Assembly: GCA_019973155.2 (NCBI GenBank)
Contig: BPQB01000016.1
Location: forward strand, 62,001-126,000
DNA from: Phanerochaete sordida
Lineage: Eukaryota; Basidiomycota; Agaricomycetes; Polyporales; Phanerochaetaceae
Length of the DNA: 64,000 bases
Reading direction: 5' to 3'
Notes under the pieces: model-generated
The model's input: only the letters and a program-made list of their open reading frames with translations
What the model was told of the DNA's origin: nothing
Database searches by the model: none
Translations under genes and position numbers: made by a program
Part shown: positions 12,154 to 23,240 of the stretch, piece by piece
How the letters are laid out: the number at the start of each line of letters is the position of its first letter
Numbering within the stretch: the first letter of the stretch is position 1

Positions 12154-12317
12154 GTCTACACGGCTTCCGCACTTGGAAGCAGGTGGTGGAAGCCAAGGAC
12201 GGTCGTGCGGACGAGCTTCTGGAGGAGCGAAAGGACCGCTGGCTCAAGGAGTTGCACCTTCTCTCCAAGGTGGACGAGCTTCACGCCGATCGCGAGAAAG
12301 CCGGCCTTCTCAAGTAG
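12154..12317 (+). CDS. terminal exon-like fragment, charged helical C-terminus
   Basis: After an acceptor-like cag at 12151-12153, a frame reads GFRTWKQVVEAKDGRADELL and continues as a highly charged amphipathic stretch to a TAG at 12315-12317. The composition (Glu/Lys/Leu-rich, helical) looks coding, but no upstream exon could be linked across the minisatellite. It may be the last exon of a gene disrupted by the repeat or a gene relic. Confidence 0.35.
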
Positions 12318-14127
12318 AGATCATCGTAGTTACAAGTATGAAAGTAAACTGTCGAGCATGAAGCGTGCGCACGTGTCTAGCCGTCAAGTGCGCAAAGGCG
12401 AACACAACACAATGAAGGGCCTGAATATTCAACTGTACAGGTTCAAGTAACATTCGCAAATCAAAGAGGTCCTTGACAGATGGTGGGCAGCGCGGTGCGC
12501 TCGCTTGTGGCGTGCCTCGCCTCGTGCACTGCCACCAGCGCTGACCTACCCCTATCTTATCCTCGCACGCTCTGGCGGTCGCTCGCCGTATTTTTCATAG
12601 GCGGCGAGGCGCCTGGGGCTCTTGCCCCCCTGCATCGCTGCTCTTGATGCGGCTTGCACATGGCGTAATCATCGGTGAGTCCAGCCTGTGATATCACAGG
12701 AAGCATGTTAGTGCGCACTACAGAATACAGAATACGTGGGCTGCATGCCTACCAATTCGCTGCTCGTAGGCGGTGAGTGGCGGCCACCGGTGACCGACCA
12801 TCGCAGGACGCAAGCGGCCCTCCCTTGTCCTGCGGCATACGTCGGTCGCGTACTTGCCTTTGTGCACAGTGCAGGGTATAACACTCGCAGCTTCTTGTTG
12901 GCCCGCCTCTCTGACTTCGTCCCCTGCACTGGCTGGCTGACCGCGCCGCTGGCGTGATCCACGGCGGCGGGACCTTTGTTTAGTGACGCAGGACTTGCGC
13001 TGCAGCGGATTCGCGTACAGGGCGCAGCTACCTCGCAGCATTACTCTCTATGTGTGACTTGCAAGTCATTCGACGGTGGCAGCTGATCCGGCCGTGCCGG
13101 ATCGCGTGGTGGCTGGCCATCCTCGAAGCAGGGCGTGCGGCGCCGGGCATCGGTCTTCGAGGATATAGCGCTCTGGCGGTGGCAAACGGAGTCACCGCGG
13201 CGGCAGTGTAGACGAGGCACGACAGAGGCCGTGTCTGCAGTGCCCGGCTGCTGAAGCCAGAGAAGCCGGAGACAAGGAGGTTCGCCCAGGGCGGGCTGTG
13301 AATGAGGCAGCGCGATGGCGGATAGCAGGCTGCGTCGCTGAGGTGCGGGCAGAGCTTGCCGCGTTGGTAGAACTTGAATCTTCGAGACCGTGGTCTACCG
13401 CCAGCATGCTTCAGCTGCATCCTAAGAAAAGGGACGCAGCACAGCGACAAGGAATACAAGTGTACTCTTGTCACCAGCTATGAGACGAGACCCGCTTGCA
13501 GGCTAGTCAAGAGCCGAGCACGTTGCTCAACTTCAATAGAACTCACATTATGGATGTTCCCGGTTTAGCTGCTTTGGCACCATCTAACAGCGAGTAACTG
13601 ACGATCTATTGGGATGTGAGCTTTCTCCTCGAATCCTTGGACCGCTGTCACGACATTGAAAGTGGGGAGGGTACAGGAGTCAGAGTTTGAAGCTCGGGAC
13701 TTGATGCACCTACTATCGCAGTAAGTAATGTGTATTGACACGGTAAGTAGAATTTCTAAGTGAGGTAAGTAGCACTTCCAAGTCAATAATTAACTTCCTT
13801 CCAGTCCTACTAAACCCCCTCGCTTATCTTTTGATGGGGGGAGGAACGGTCGCGCGCAGACTTCAGGTCTCCTTGTGCCTCTCTTCTACCCACCGCTTCC
13901 CCTGAACACGTCCCCCCAGTGGACACTATATCGTGAGCAGACGTTTACGAAGCCCAATACCCTCTCATAACTGTTGGGGACTGGATGATCGCTGTTCATG
14001 GCTAGCGGTCTCCCAGTCGCGAATAACAGACCATCAGGACGGCTGTATCTGGCACGCCGGTCTCCCCTACGTCCCGCCCTCTCTTTTTCGTGGAGCACAA
14101 CATCGAACACACTGCATCACATTGAAC
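12318..14127. other. intergenic, no gene supported
   Basis: Open frames occur on both strands at 12700-13480 but none shows domain-like sequence or consistent splicing. The last about 250 bases should hold the promoter of the next gene. Confidence 0.5.
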
Positions 14128-16849
14128 ATGGTAAGTACTGTATTCTGACGGTTGTGTGCTACTGACGCGTACACAGGCGACAGGGATATCTGCCGCAGGT
14201 GCTTCCCTCACATCTCATGAGGAGCTTCAAAGGCATGTCCGTCCGCCACAGGAAGGGGAACGAACGGGTTTCCTCGATGCTTTCTCCTGTGCTCCATTCC
14301 CAGAGTCGAATAGCCAGATGTGGGTCTCTAGCCCCAACATGTACTTTGTTCCTCGACCGCCCTACCAGCCCGCCGACACGGTCTTTGGCTACCACGCAGA
14401 CGGTATGCTTGGATGCCACGAGCACCTCAAGTGGCCGCAGAAGCTATATCGACCCGAGATTCATAGTCTCGCAGCTCCTGCCAACCCCGTCCTGCTTGCT
14501 CAAGAGGAAGGCCATCTTTCGTCCCCTGGTACACAACTCTCATCCCCCGGTACACACATCTTGTCCCCCGGTACACAGCCATCGTCCACGGCATCACCTC
14601 GATTCGCCGATTGCGAAATCCCTTTCCTCAACCTCGATAGGTCGCAGGATTTCATTGCAACGTCGTCCTCTGGTTTGCGTGGCACCATCCGCCAGGCTCT
14701 GGTGTCCCGCCTTGGACGAGCGAAAGTTGAGATCCGGGTGCTGGCTGAGGCCTACGTCAAGGCGGTGCAGGAAAGTTCTGCTGCATCACGGGACGCCCCA
14801 GCTCATCTTCGGAAAATTGCCATCGACACCTTTCTCTTCCAGCGTAGTCGCATCGTGCAGCTGGATCGAGCTTTCACCATGCTCCTCGAGTACCCTATGG
14901 AGTGGCTAGACGTCCTTCTGTGGTTCCGCGAATTCCAGCGTCTCCTACTCGACCTCCGTGCATGGATCTATTACATGGCGGTCGTTAAACCCCGGCTTGA
15001 CAACCCCTCCTTCCACCACCCTTTCCCTGTTTTACCCATTCGAGGAATCATCACTTCGGATCCTTCTCTTGTCCACGAAATGTTTCGCGTCGGCATCCCG
15101 GTTTGGCATATACGCGAACTGGACACGTTCACTACGAAGTCTCTCATCAACCGAGTAGGGACCTTCGTTGACCCAGCAGTTTGCTTCAGTAGCTCCAGGA
15201 CCATTGAATCTGGAGGAAAGCAGATTCATGCTCCGTTGTGGACATCAGGACCAGGCTTAAAGCACCTCACCCTGGACGAACTACGAGCGCTTTCCCACAA
15301 GTTCTGGCTTTCGAACTCTCCCATCTTCAGGGCCTCCGAGACCTACGATCCAAGGTTGAAGGCAGCTGATAGCTCGATCCTGTGGGGCAATATCCAATCT
15401 CCTGGTAAGCCATCCTACCATTCTCGATAAGAAATATGCGTCTAACGAGGCGTTTCGAGATGCGATTGGGAGCTCTCGGGCGTCATCTTGTAGTGGAACT
15501 GCAGCACACGTACCTTCACAAGCTACAGTAGAACCTACACCAGGTGTGTATGACCCACCAGCTCTAAGAACTGCCCTCTGATCCTCGATCTCCCGCAGGC
15601 GCTCCTCTCGTCCACAGGGAAAGCGAGCACATGGGGACGCAGTCCACGTCGGGTAAGCCATCGAATAGCTCCACGCACAGCCCAGTTTTGACCGTCTGAT
15701 ATAGTGCTAGAAGACTCACCACCAGTACAGTCAACTCTGGAGGAAATCGATCAACAAATCATCTCGGTTACGACCTACCTGCAAGGCATGTCCCTGAGCC
15801 AGACCCCTTCCCACCGATCCAAAGGAGAGATTCGCGAAGGAAAGGGTCACGGTCCTCCGCTGTGGGCAAAACAATCCGAGTCGATCTCCAGCATCGAGGC
15901 ATTCATGCTAGCCAACTTTCGGGATGACACATCTCAGGCTCTTACCTACCACCTCCCCCCGCCTCATCTGTTCTATGCCGGCGATTTCAGCGGCCCTATC
16001 ATCGTCCAGAGAGTTCACAATTGGCTTCGAATTCGCGACTGGTGCATCGAGCAAGGAACTCGCCCTTGTCTTCCCCGGTTTACTCGTATGACAGCGCACC
16101 AATGGAGGACCGCGCTGGAAGGCAGGTACCACATTGTCCCGTACGATCCTCAGACTGTCCACCCAAAATCAAGCTCTGAGGACATCGCCAAGCTTGCTGA
16201 AGCTCCCCATGACATGAAGCGGCGTCGCACAAATACTTCCCCCGATAAATTCCGCACCAAGGCGCAGCCCCGACTCGCCGACCGCATCGACATCAACGTC
16301 CGGTTTGGAGTCCATGCCGGATTTGCCATCTATAGCCCTGTCGAAAAATCACCGTGGGGCAAGATGGACCTCGACGCCCAGGGCATTAGCACATTCGGCA
16401 GTCCCGCCCTTGTCAACGAAGTGGTCTGGGAGCTGTCAGTTGCCAGCTTCCGTCTCGAGCTCATGGACATAGATCGCGACATCTTGGCTCCCGTCTACAA
16501 CCACCCGGATTGCTCCCTCGCCGCTCGACGAGAGTCCCATGTTTGTCACGTCTGGCAAGAGCGTTGCATTCGCCCCATGTGGACGCGGGACTTGGCCTGC
16601 GACGCTTTGTCTTCCTCATCATGGGATGAACGGATCCCCGCCGTCAAACAGCTGGCTTATGTAATTTCCTTCTGGCCTGCAGGGCAGAGGTTCAGAGCCT
16701 GGAACGACTCGAATGCCGTCGATGCCGAGGCTTTCGCACGATTCGAGTATGACGTATTTTTGTTCTATGCTCGGACCTTCTCAGAGGTCCGTGGACGACG
16801 CCCAGTACTGCCGCTTTTACGCCCTGCCAGCCTCGCCGACCGAATCTAG
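14128..16849 (+). CDS. large orphan protein, 837 aa, five exons
   Basis: Exons 14128-14130 (the ATG alone), 14177-15404, 15460-15543, 15599-15652 and 15705-16849 give 838 codons; the last three introns are all phase 1. Residues about 100-150 contain a short tandem repeat (LSSPGTQ, LSSPGTH, ILSPGTQ). The central part is helical with a WLDVLLWFREFQRLLLDLRA segment. The C-terminal half has conserved-looking aromatic blocks (HLFYAGDFSGPIIVQRVHNW, RIRDWCIEQGTRP). No catalytic motif, signal peptide or transmembrane helix is evident. I recall similar uncharacterised Agaricomycete proteins in multiple copies, but I cannot name a domain. The next two genes lie downstream on the same strand, 411 and 980 bp apart. 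The ATG-only first exon is unusual but fits the frame; an alternative upstream start is possible. Confidence 0.75.
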
Positions 16850-17260
16850 CTTCCAGCTGTATGCAATTGATATTCTTCCCGCTTTTCTCTTCCCTGGATG
16901 TAATATACTTCTAGCCTGTTGACCAGCGAACTCGGCGACGCCATTAGAGTGACCGATGGGCCGATTGGTAGGTTCTAGGATGCTGTGATCGGTGTCTTGA
17001 ATCGAGATCGGTCGGTACACAGCTTCACAGATCTCCAGCTTCTAACCTTGGTCCAGGTGTTTCAACGAGGTGAGCAACGATCTCATGTCTTTTTTTAGGA
17101 AGGCAGAGGCAGATATTCCCCCATTTTCCAAGGCCAGGAGCAGGGTATGCTCGGCGTCACTCAGAGCAGTCTCCTGACATTTTAACTAGACGCTCTGTAT
17201 CGCAGTATATCTCGCCCGCCTGTACCAGGACACTCCTCGATTGTCAAGATCATCTCCAAA
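16850..17260. other. intergenic / promoter of the downstream orphan
   Basis: No supported gene. Frames here are short, and the stretch just before 17261 is the likely 5' untranslated region. Confidence 0.5.
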
Positions 17261-18181
17261 ATGACTCGAAGCTCCTCAGACAACAAGCGGCAGCGCAGTA
17301 TGGTTTCCTCATGTTGAACGGATCGACATGCTGACTCGACAGTGACCCAGGCAGGGAACGACGAGGACCATTGGACAGAAGAGGTCGTCTGTCAACAACA
17401 CATCGTGCTACTTCGCCCGTGGGTGTCACCAGAGGTGAGTGCGATTACTCAAGAATCAGGATCCACGGGTTGTTGACCCATAGACTGCAGCCCGGTCAGC
17501 TGACGAAATAGCTGGCCCCAAGCCACCCGACGGCGGAGGCCTTGTGTCCTCAGACGATGGAAGCTTCAAGTCCTTCGACGAGCATGCCACCGCCAAAGCC
17601 TCTCATCATCATACTGCACATTCCGAGACATCTGAGGCCTTATCGCCCTACTACTACGACGACCCCTCACAGATGCGAGAGAGGGACGGGCAGCTCCTGC
17701 CCGATGAAAGGTTCAGTCCGGTCTCTGACGGGAACTCTGAGGCGATCGACGTTGCAGAACTTGGTGAGTTACTCATTGCAACTCTTCCCAAAGCCGTCGT
17801 CTGACCACGAAGTGGATTCGCACTGTAGCTGAAGCGACAGTCCCGCGGAAGATGCCTTTGTCGGCGAATCATCAGGCTGACCCTATCTCAATTGTGCTAC
17901 ACCTCGAGCGTGGTTTTGGTGTCACTTCTCATGAACTCGGGACTGCTTACGCTCCCTGCTCAAGATGCGCAAATCTCATCGTGCGAGGCGGAGACCTCCA
18001 TGCATGCTGGAACGTTGACAACGCATTCACGAAGTCACTTCCACTGCATGCTGCGCTGCGATATCATTGTGGCTTCCCTCCCTCTATGCTAAAGCACCTC
18101 TTCGTTCGTTGCGGCAGATGTACGCTCATATACAAGGGAGAGCTATTTGAAGGTCATGTCTGTACTTCTAGTAGCTCCTAG
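17261..18181 (+). CDS. orphan with two CxxC-HxC motifs, 253 aa, four exons
   Basis: Exons 17261-17297, 17343-17434, 17484-17763 and 17829-18181 splice to 254 codons. The N-terminal two thirds is low-complexity, acidic and Ser-rich (for example LVSSDDGSFKSFDE) with a short His cluster. The C-terminus has two potential zinc-binding motifs: CSRCANLIVRGGDLHAC (C-x2-C-x10-H-x-C) and CGRCTLIYKGELFEGHVC (C-x2-C-x11-H-x-C). The gene at 19162 shares this two-motif C-terminus and is a diverged paralog. Zinc binding is inferred from residue spacing. I do not know a named family with this arrangement. The disordered N-terminus and compact C-terminal metal sites suggest an adaptor or regulatory protein rather than an enzyme. 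Its place in a tandem trio may mean a shared process. Confidence 0.75.
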
Positions 18182-19161
18182 GCATGAGATAGAAGCAGTA
18201 TTCACCTGCGTCGGCGCTCAATAGAGCTGTCAATGTTCGCGCTGTCGTTGAATGACGCTACGTGCTACGCATTGAGAGCTCTCATGACTAGGTTTCGCCG
18301 AGACCTTCCGCTTAGTTTCGCCCATAAGGTGTGTATTCAAGACAGGGACCGCATCGCTGTTCGCTGACCAGCCTTTCTCCGGCGGGCTCACATACCCCAG
18401 GTACATGTGACACTGGCACAATCTCCGGCTCCAGGGTAAGCGCAGGCAGCACTGGCGGGCAGGGTCAGCGCGAAGGGCAGGGGCAGTGAGTAGTGATCGC
18501 TAGTCAGCGCAGCTTACTCTGACAGATGAGTCATGCTATCGCGCGGGCCATATACAACTTGTAGAACAACGTTGAGGACGATATTTGGGATCTCTACGTG
18601 AGAATCGACTCTGAGCTAAGCTTCGTAGCTCGGAGCTGCACGTCACGATGCGGGCGCGCTCCGGGACAACGTGTAGCAATAGCGGACTTCTGTAAGCCCG
18701 AGCTCAGCTAGGCGACGCTGGTCCAAGCCAAGATCGCGTTCAGGGATGCAATGCCGAAACAACGCTTATACGGGTCGCATGCTTGATCCCACGGCCTTGT
18801 TCCCCCCCCCTCCCCGATGTCTCGCGTGAAGGGAACCCTGAGGCGCAGGACTGACCCGTGCTGCGGATGTCCGAGGAAGCACTGCCGGACATTGGGGTCC
18901 TTCCACGGCGGATCCAACGCGGGCATGGCTTCCTATCCTTGTTCTACCTCTGCACAGCATCGTCGCTATTAATATTATTTGAATCGCTGTAGCTCCATCT
19001 GCAGCTTTCTGGGGGCCTCGTCGGAGACAGCTGAGCATCTATAAAACGCCCTCTTGATTCTCGTCTTCATACAGCCATCGTTCTACACTCTACAGCTCTC
19101 TTCTACCCGCAGCTAAAAAATCTAAGGCCAAAATTCTGCTCTGTGAGATAGCTTGGGCCAA
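18182..19161. other. intergenic, about 1 kb, with a TATA-containing promoter at its end
   Basis: No gene-like frame. The last 125 bases contain a good TATA box (see 19040-19046) and a pyrimidine-rich leader before the next start. Confidence 0.5.
19040..19046 (+). promoter_or_regulatory. TATA box (tataaaa)
   Basis: A perfect TATA element 116 bp upstream of the start at 19162, in a normal position for a fungal core promoter. Confidence 0.55.
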
Positions 19162-20144
19162 ATGGAGAGACGTCCCCTCCAGGACACAGGAGGTAAGCGC
19201 ACCCTACCGGACATGTACCACTTGCTGAATCCTGTGAACGGTAGACGCCCCTGAAGGACCACCCCGAGCACGGAAGCTTGCGGTGCTACGGCTAGACGGC
19301 AGTCGAGCGTGTGGCCGCTGCCAACAGGGTTCAGATATTGGTATGTCATTGTGCCTAGATGTATTGTCAGAGAGAGACTGACGCACACGTGTAGTAACAA
19401 TTCCTGACTCTGATGAGGAGGAAGGGGAAGGGGAAGAGAGAAGGTCGATTGCTGAAACGCATCAAGCTGATCAGCAAGATGTTGGTAAGCGACTGGTCAG
19501 TCTGCTGAGAGACCGCTATATTGACCAAACACTGGAGTCGTGGTATCTGAGGACGAAGACAACCAATCGCCCAATCTGACGGTCGATGTGGTGCACGCAC
19601 GCCCGGCTCAACAGGATTATATCAGTGCGTGAGCCATACAGTTCTTCGAACGCCTGGCTGACAGGCAGTCGTAGCGATTTCGGACGATGAAGACCAGCCC
19701 TCCGCGTTTCTGAACCCGACCTTCTCGCCGGTGCCTCTAGAAGGTGAGCATACTTCAGTATGTCCGGGACAACGTGAAACTTACATATTCTCGACAGCGT
19801 TCTCAAATCTGCCAGTCATGCCGCTCACCTGGCGTAATCATCCACCAAAGGTCTTTTTGGACACAATGTTCTGGGGGAGGGCTGCGCCGGAAGCAGCAGT
19901 CCGCGAATTGTTTCGTGTCTGCGACACTTGCAAGGTTGTGCAAGGTGCTCAGCTTGACAGTCATGTTTGCGGCAAGGTGGCGGTAGAAGGTTTACGTCCG
20001 GCAGAGCGCCTTCTCGAGGGTGTCACGTACGATGAATTTCTACAGGTATTCTCCCTCTGCGAGAAGTGCAGGCTGGTTATTCCGAGGGAAAGCATCGGTA
20101 GCCATTCGCATTTGGGCTGCACCGGTATTGTAGTGACACTTTGA
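19162..20144 (+). CDS. orphan with three SIM-like exons and a CxxC-HxC C-terminus, 241 aa, six exons
   Basis: Exons 19162-19192, 19245-19340, 19395-19484, 19538-19624, 19669-19743 and 19798-20144 give 242 codons. All five introns are phase 1, so exons 2-5 are symmetric. Exons 3, 4 and 5 each open with a hydrophobic run followed by acid and serine: IVTIPDSDEEE, VVVVSEDED and IIVAISDDED. These match the general form of SUMO-interacting motifs. The last exon has CDTCKVVQGAQLDSHVC and a more degenerate CEKC...SHSHLGC, matching the paired CxxC-HxC end of the gene at 17261. A lone CGRC lies in exon 2. The likely role, by inference, is a SUMO-reading adaptor with a zinc-binding tail. No RING or other enzymatic domain is present. 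Confidence 0.75.
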
Positions 20145-23100
20145 ATCGTATTCTGTGAGCGCACATTAGACCGTTGCTTTCAGCTGCATGTATGGCTCCA
20201 ACGACTCCCAATTCCATGAGGCCTCGTCTTCCTGGAAGCTAGATTTCTCAAGGTCCCAAGCACGTTAAGAATGACGTATGTATGCACAAGTTGACACCTT
20301 TGCTTGAGACTGCTCATGCACTTTTTCTTGGCTGTTAGAGTAGCGCGACACAAAAGCGTATTCCCGCAGTGGCTCTGATTAACGGGCCCCCCGATGTGGG
20401 CAATATTAGGTTATATCGTTGGCTCATCTAACGATTCGCAAGCACCGCGCGCCGCAGCGCTCTGCATGCCGAGCTCCAGGGACGGTTAGCGATACTCGGA
20501 ACCAAAGAATGCGAAGGACGCTCTCTAAACCGCTTTGCAGAGGCGGCTAGGCCTTAACCAGAGAACCAGATGCTGCGCCGTCCTCCTCGCGTGCACAGGC
20601 TTCTGAACCCGGCGATCGCACAGACGCCCTCTCGGTGCTGCTCGCCAGGTGGCGATCCTTTGCAGAACGTCGAGCTTGACGCACGAAATCATGCCAAGAG
20701 GCTCCGACTTTATTCCCCGCGTCATTCTGCACGCCTGGCGTTGCACCAACCAGGGCGGTGAGTTCGACGATGACCGGCAGCGTGACGGCGAACGGTTCAC
20801 CGTGAACACTTTGGTACCTCACTCACCCGACCGGGTATAATCACTGTCGCTGGACGGGTAGATCTGGTCTAGCCCGCTGTCGGTGCTTCTCGCGTAAAGA
20901 TAATCTATCGCGGGATACCAAGATAGGCCGCGCGCCAGCATCCTGGAGCGGTGCAGCGTACCTTGGATTATGACGGCGACTCCTGGTAGTACGCGGCACG
21001 GACGAGCCTGGTATACGCCTATGCTAGTACAGAGGCGGTGTCATACTCATGGAAAAGACAGCAAATCTCAGCATGCGGCCATCGCGCACCCACTCGTCAG
21101 AGAATCCCAAATGTCGATATCTACATCTTTTGTCGAGCTACAAGCCAAGTACGCTTAATACTGCTATCTATATTGTCTAATATTTCTCTCTTGTTCTCAC
21201 ATATCGCTTTGGTAGGTGCCCTTACTCCCTGCTCTCTGCGCTGGGCAGGGTGCTTCGTGCAGGCCCCTAGATGGAGACCCCGGACACCCTAGACCGTCAG
21301 GCGTCTCTGAGGGAGTGGCCAATCGCCCTGATTCATGAGGCCGCAGGCAGAGGCTCAGAAAATGCCGCAGCCTGGCACAACTCATAAGCCAGCTGTGCGG
21401 GATGGTGTGCTGAGGCGCGCCGCTGACCTAAATATGCATTTAATTCGGCGACCTTGCACTATAGTTCTCGCTTCTGAAAACCTCGATAAAGGAGCTCTTC
21501 TTACACCATCTATGCCCATCGGCTAGTTTCAAGCAACGATATTGGCATTTGGTATCTCAAAAGCTAGGAAGTGTGCAGATTGTTTTTGATTTGGCTGACG
21601 ATAGTTTGTACCGCACTTGAGATTATGTGATTTAATCATGCTACTCATCAAGGAAAACAATGCCAACCCGGCAGGCGGTACATATCTTACAAACTGGTAA
21701 GCCCGATGAGCCTGCCCATAGACTCAGGTGGCATCTTCGGCCGGTGCAAGAAGGCGCTTGGCTGCTCCAGAACTAGTTTCTATACTGTTCTCCGTTCATA
21801 GGGGGCCCAGTAAGCGAGTTTGTGCTACTAGAAATCATGATGTCTTTTATGTATGCATGTAGGGCGCACAGTACCAGGGTGATCGAACCTGGAAGGAAAT
21901 TCGCGAGGCGGGAGGCGTCTGTGTCGACCGCTCGCGTCATATCACGTGCAGAGGTCTCTTGCCGGTTAGTCACGTGACCGTCACAGAGAAAGGCAAAGAG
22001 TTCGGTAGTCGGCGAGCTGACACGTCTACTCTCTTCCCATCTACCATGATGTCCCTCCAGCATTGCTCCTCTTTACTGGTTTCTACTCTATCGCTTGGCT
22101 CCTGAGAAACTGCCAGCGGTTCGTGGCTTGCTGCGCAGCATTCTCGTGGTCGTTTGCTGTGTATGGCTTGCATACAGACCATCGCCGCTGACCACGACGT
22201 AACCCGACTTCACGCAACTTGCCAGGAGCAGCAGTTTTTGGCTGGCTGTATTATTGGCAAACATTCTTGGTGGCGTCGTGCACGGTACGCATGCCCTCAC
22301 ATTGGTTATGTCCCATCCAGCTGTCCTCACCGCCCCACTATGATACTCCTCCCTTGGTCCCAAGCCTTCGCTCCGTCCTTCGGCACGCTCTCGGGAGCCC
22401 AGAACCCTAGTACCAGTCTCATTGGATGCTAGGCTGTACGGCATTTTTTCACCGTGTCTGGTCGTCCCCGCAGTTGCTCCTGCTGACATCTTCCGATGCA
22501 TCTTTTCAGAGAATTGCAAATCTAGGCTTGGTCGTTATCAGACTGCCTCCGTATCCGCTTTGCTTTACATCACGCCAACACAGGCTCGGGACGGCCCTTC
22601 ATACCAACCAAGACATATGATTGGGCCCAGAGCAGTGCGTCCGTCTTCCATTATTTTTATTCCTGTCCGCTGACCAAATCTGTGTCTTGGTGGGTATCAA
22701 CCCTGGCTTGCCCGGGACGTAATCACAAATAGAGATATATTTCGATATTTTGGGGGATTTAACGCGACAATACGGCGGACGCGGTTGGCTTAGTCTCGCT
22801 GTTTAGCAGGTCGCCGACGCGCTCGCGTATGCTGTGCTCCCGCCGCCTGCATCGCGTTTGGGCGCGACAAGGTGCACCACCCCAAAAATTGAGACATTTT
22901 CGGCGTTCACGTCGTCCCTGAGCTGCAAGAGTGCGTGTACATACCGCCTCGCGTACAGTAAATTTAGGCACTAAATCCCTGCATTGGTAGACGGGCGATG
23001 TCAGCGCACCCGGCCAGTACGGCGCGCGCAGCTGGAAGACTCCACCGAGTATTTCACTGTCCTTGTAATTTCGCCCACATGAGGTAGTATGCGGTGAGCC

Positions 23101-23240
23101 GCCTACGTCCTGCTGTACGCTCCATACTTGACACGGTGTAGGCTGCATATACTTCCCGACGCATGTCCGACGCGCCTTGAAACATTCGGCTGCTTGCGGG
23201 GATAATACTTGGATTCTAATTCTGCTCCATTTGCTGACCC
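20145..23240. other. 3.1-kb stretch without a supported gene
   Basis: Only short or shadow-like frames. Two CACGTG-type sites occur near 21944 and 21970. A 200-aa minus-strand frame at 22759-23361 has no recognisable composition and overlaps the start of the next gene. The stretch may hold degraded repeats. Confidence 0.45.

Noticed and set aside
11415..12450. Long repetitive proteins on both strands (up to 289 residues)
   Set aside because: They are produced by the stop-free minisatellite and appear in several frames at once.
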